A DNA stretch of 12,220 bases from Chloroflexia bacterium. Lineage in GTDB: Bacteria; Chloroflexota; Chloroflexia; QHBQ01; JADMIH01. Location of the stretch: contig JAICKM010000131.1 of the NCBI GenBank assembly GCA_025927935.1, forward strand, positions 1-12,220, written 5' to 3'. The stretch's first letter is position 1; the number at the start of each line of letters is the position of its first letter. The notes under the pieces were generated by a model. It saw only the letters and a program-made list of their open reading frames with translations, was not told where the DNA came from and made no database searches. The position numbers were made by a program, and so were the translations under genes. This document shows, piece by piece, positions 12,153 through 12,220 of this stretch.

Positions 12153-12220
12153 GCGGCGGGAACCATGCGCCCGGCCGGGGCATCCCAGCGCCAGGGGGCG
12201 TCCGGCCCCCACAGGCGCAC
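12149..12220 (-). CDS. Possible C-terminal end of a convergent gene (cut by right edge)
   Basis: On the minus strand an open frame enters at the right edge and ends with TAG at 12149-12151, giving 23 codons that read LWGPDAPWRWDAPAGRMV near the end. Codons are those favoured in the window (CGC, CTG, GCC, GAC). The stop would overlap the methyltransferase stop (TAA, 12150-12152) tail to tail. The plus strand offers a rival start at 12164 with a weak binding site. At this length neither can be proven, and I do not recognise a family. Confidence 0.3.
   Translation of the reverse strand: MRLWGPDAPWRWDAPAGRMVPAA

Noticed and set aside
11283..12212. A 309-codon minus-strand open frame across the second methyltransferase
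   Set aside because: Antisense to a gene with intact DPPY and SAM motifs; the product is Arg/Gly/Val-rich shadow sequence.

Overview
The window is GC-rich (roughly two-thirds G+C by eye) and carries gene types typical of Chloroflexota: Thr/Pro-linked surface proteins with SLH domains using TRGQ in place of the textbook TRAE motif, tandem LGFP-like repeats of the YFERAVFEYHPE kind, a lamin-tail-domain secreted protein, and tandem RsbW/RsbV-like modules. The phylum assignment is an inference from protein style; no rRNA or other phylogenetic marker is present. I find no tRNA, rRNA, insertion sequence or CRISPR array.

Layout. (1) 1-486, minus: N-terminal part of an exported lamin-tail-domain protein running off the left edge, with its own promoter. 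(2) 487-914: divergent intergenic region of 428 bases holding promoters in both directions and a leader of about 140 nt. (3) 915-1070, plus: 51-residue, very basic protein with an exceptionally strong Shine-Dalgarno. (4) A hairpin terminator at 1113-1150 separates it from the convergent 1165-2427, minus: secreted protein with two LGFP-like repeats and a lectin/glucanase-like C-terminal fold. (5) 2590-4587, plus: a four-gene operon, kinase-STAS-kinase-STAS, i.e. two tandem copies of an anti-sigma/anti-anti-sigma partner-switching pair. It has a clear promoter, a perfect inverted repeat at the predicted start site, and a strong intrinsic terminator. (6) 4609-10053, minus: moaD-moaE-moaA (molybdopterin biosynthesis), then a Kelch/SLH cell-surface protein, fmt (Met-tRNA formyltransferase) and a membrane-anchored SH3b protein. 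The genes are closely spaced, so one long transcript is possible. (7) 10234-12152, plus, divergent from moaD: two different DNA methyltransferase genes with a 4-nt stop/start overlap. The first appears to be translated from a leaderless transcript. This looks like the modification half of a restriction-modification or defence locus whose nuclease is not in the window.

How the genes work together. The rsb-like operon should control an unseen sigma factor or other target: the kinases would bind or phosphorylate the STAS proteins, whose Asn-Ser-Ala-Gly site is identical in both copies. The two kinases are not equivalent, because the first lacks two usual ATP-site residues. MoaD and MoaE form molybdopterin synthase, and MoaA makes its precursor with MoaC, which is not encoded here. 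The surface proteins (lamin-tail, LGFP, Kelch-SLH, SH3b) give the region a cell-envelope flavour. The strongest items for a second look are the asymmetric double partner-switching module with its palindromic start site, and the leaderless two-methyltransferase locus at the right edge.
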